Shown piece after piece: positions 63,904 to 64,000 of a stretch of DNA of 64,000 nt. Where the stretch lies: the NCBI RefSeq assembly GCF_019923745.1, contig NZ_JAANOG010000010.1:43217-107216 (forward strand), read 5' to 3'. The translations under genes and the position numbers were made by a program. The notes beneath the pieces were generated by a model, which did no database searches, had not been told where the DNA came from, and saw nothing but the letters and a program-made list of their open reading frames with translations. Origin of the DNA: Aquirufa aurantiipilula. Its GTDB lineage: Bacteria; Bacteroidota; Bacteroidia; Cytophagales; Spirosomataceae. Each line of letters starts with the position of its first letter. The stretch's first letter is position 1.

Positions 63904-64000
63904 TTAGTAAATATAGTCCTTGTCAGGTAAAACTGGCAAGGATTTTTTGTAATGTATTTGATTGGGAGTTTTATATTCTAAAGCTAAGTGAGGTCTTTTG
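63904..64000 (-). CDS. IS3-family transposase (OrfB), C-terminal 31 residues
   Basis: The last 31 codons read KRPHLALEYKTPNQIHYKK and on to PDKDYIY, then stop. The RPH-LALEYKTPN block is the usual end of the IS3 rve integrase domain. The gene is cut by the window edge, so intactness cannot be judged. Confidence 0.82.
   Translation of the reverse strand, partial: KRPHLALEYKTPNQIHYKKSLPVLPDKDYIY
63917..63948 (+). terminator. Terminator inside the IS end, antisense to the transposase
   Basis: TCCTTGTCAG pairs with CTGGCAAGGA (10 pairs, one G-U) around the loop GTAAAA and is followed by TTTTTT. It would stop plus-strand transcripts coming from the upstream gene before they run into the IS. Confidence 0.75.

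Larger units (their letters stand above)
63869..64000 (-). mobile_element. End of an IS3-family insertion sequence
   Basis: The element appears to begin at TGAGGTGTCCCGTCC (63869), a likely terminal inverted repeat with the TG end of IS3 elements, and runs past the window edge. It contains the C-terminus of its transposase on the minus strand and a terminator reading outward. The other end and the target duplication are not visible. Confidence 0.75.

Overview
The window is about 64 kb of AT-rich chromosomal DNA from a member of the Bacteroidota, most likely the Cytophagales. A freshwater Spirosomaceae type such as Aquirufa is my tentative guess. The signs are: a GldH gliding lipoprotein; a PorE-like T9SS lipoprotein; a large subtilase with a type IX secretion sorting tail; a ricT-gldH gene pair; a PyrC with the DDQVHFREPG motif; an LptD-like OstA protein divergent from an amidase/MCE operon; repeated TAnnTTTG -7 promoter boxes; and little sign of Shine-Dalgarno sequences. 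Almost everything is housekeeping or cell-envelope biology, and coding density is very high. I see no rRNA, tRNA, CRISPR array, prophage or defence island.

Layout. 1-2.5 kb: the end of dxs, then typA. 2.5-9.2 kb (minus strand): mreB-mreC-mreD, then an ECF sigma factor, a small zinc-finger anti-sigma-like protein, gmk, nadD and comEC. 9.5-12.5 kb: an AraC-type regulator, facing an RluB-like pseudouridine synthase with a huge repeat-built N-terminus (four 46-residue repeats). 12.6-21.3 kb: a PorE-like lipoprotein, pyrC, an outer-membrane barrel, rnhB and a 1326-residue secreted subtilase. 21.3-24 kb (minus): fcl, a methyltransferase and an acuI-like reductase.

24.1-27.6 kb: a four-gene cassette with two unknown exported proteins, a SulP anion transporter and a beta-carbonic anhydrase, which looks like an inorganic-carbon uptake unit. 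27.6-32.4 kb: aspS, a CrtI-like desaturase, a DUF4293 membrane protein and kdsD. 32.5-44.9 kb: a long plus-strand run of recQ, purD, ricT, gldH, an Lrp regulator, an RND adaptor, a GT9 glycosyltransferase, an RND pump and ribD. 44.8-47 kb: divergent mntH and mntR with a palindromic operator candidate between them.

47-56 kb: a SNF2 helicase, then the envelope cluster prmA, MCE protein, amidase and divergent lptD, then msrA. 56-64 kb: a PAP2 protein resembling sphingomyelin synthase, a CapD/WbpM-type dehydratase, a WbqC-family protein, thiL, a small lipoprotein, a cytochrome-b5-like mini protein, a BadF-type sugar kinase, a conserved protein of unknown function and, at the very edge, the end of an IS3-family insertion sequence.

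The main themes are envelope construction (Mre, Lpt, MCE, amidase, KdsD, Fcl, CapD, GT9) and type IX secretion/gliding. Nothing here is an obvious new system. The most promising leads are the SulP/carbonic anhydrase cassette with its unknown exported partners, the glycosyltransferase lodged inside an RND efflux operon, the SMS-like PAP2 enzyme, the repeat-expanded RluB and the unassigned conserved protein at 62.4-63.9 kb.
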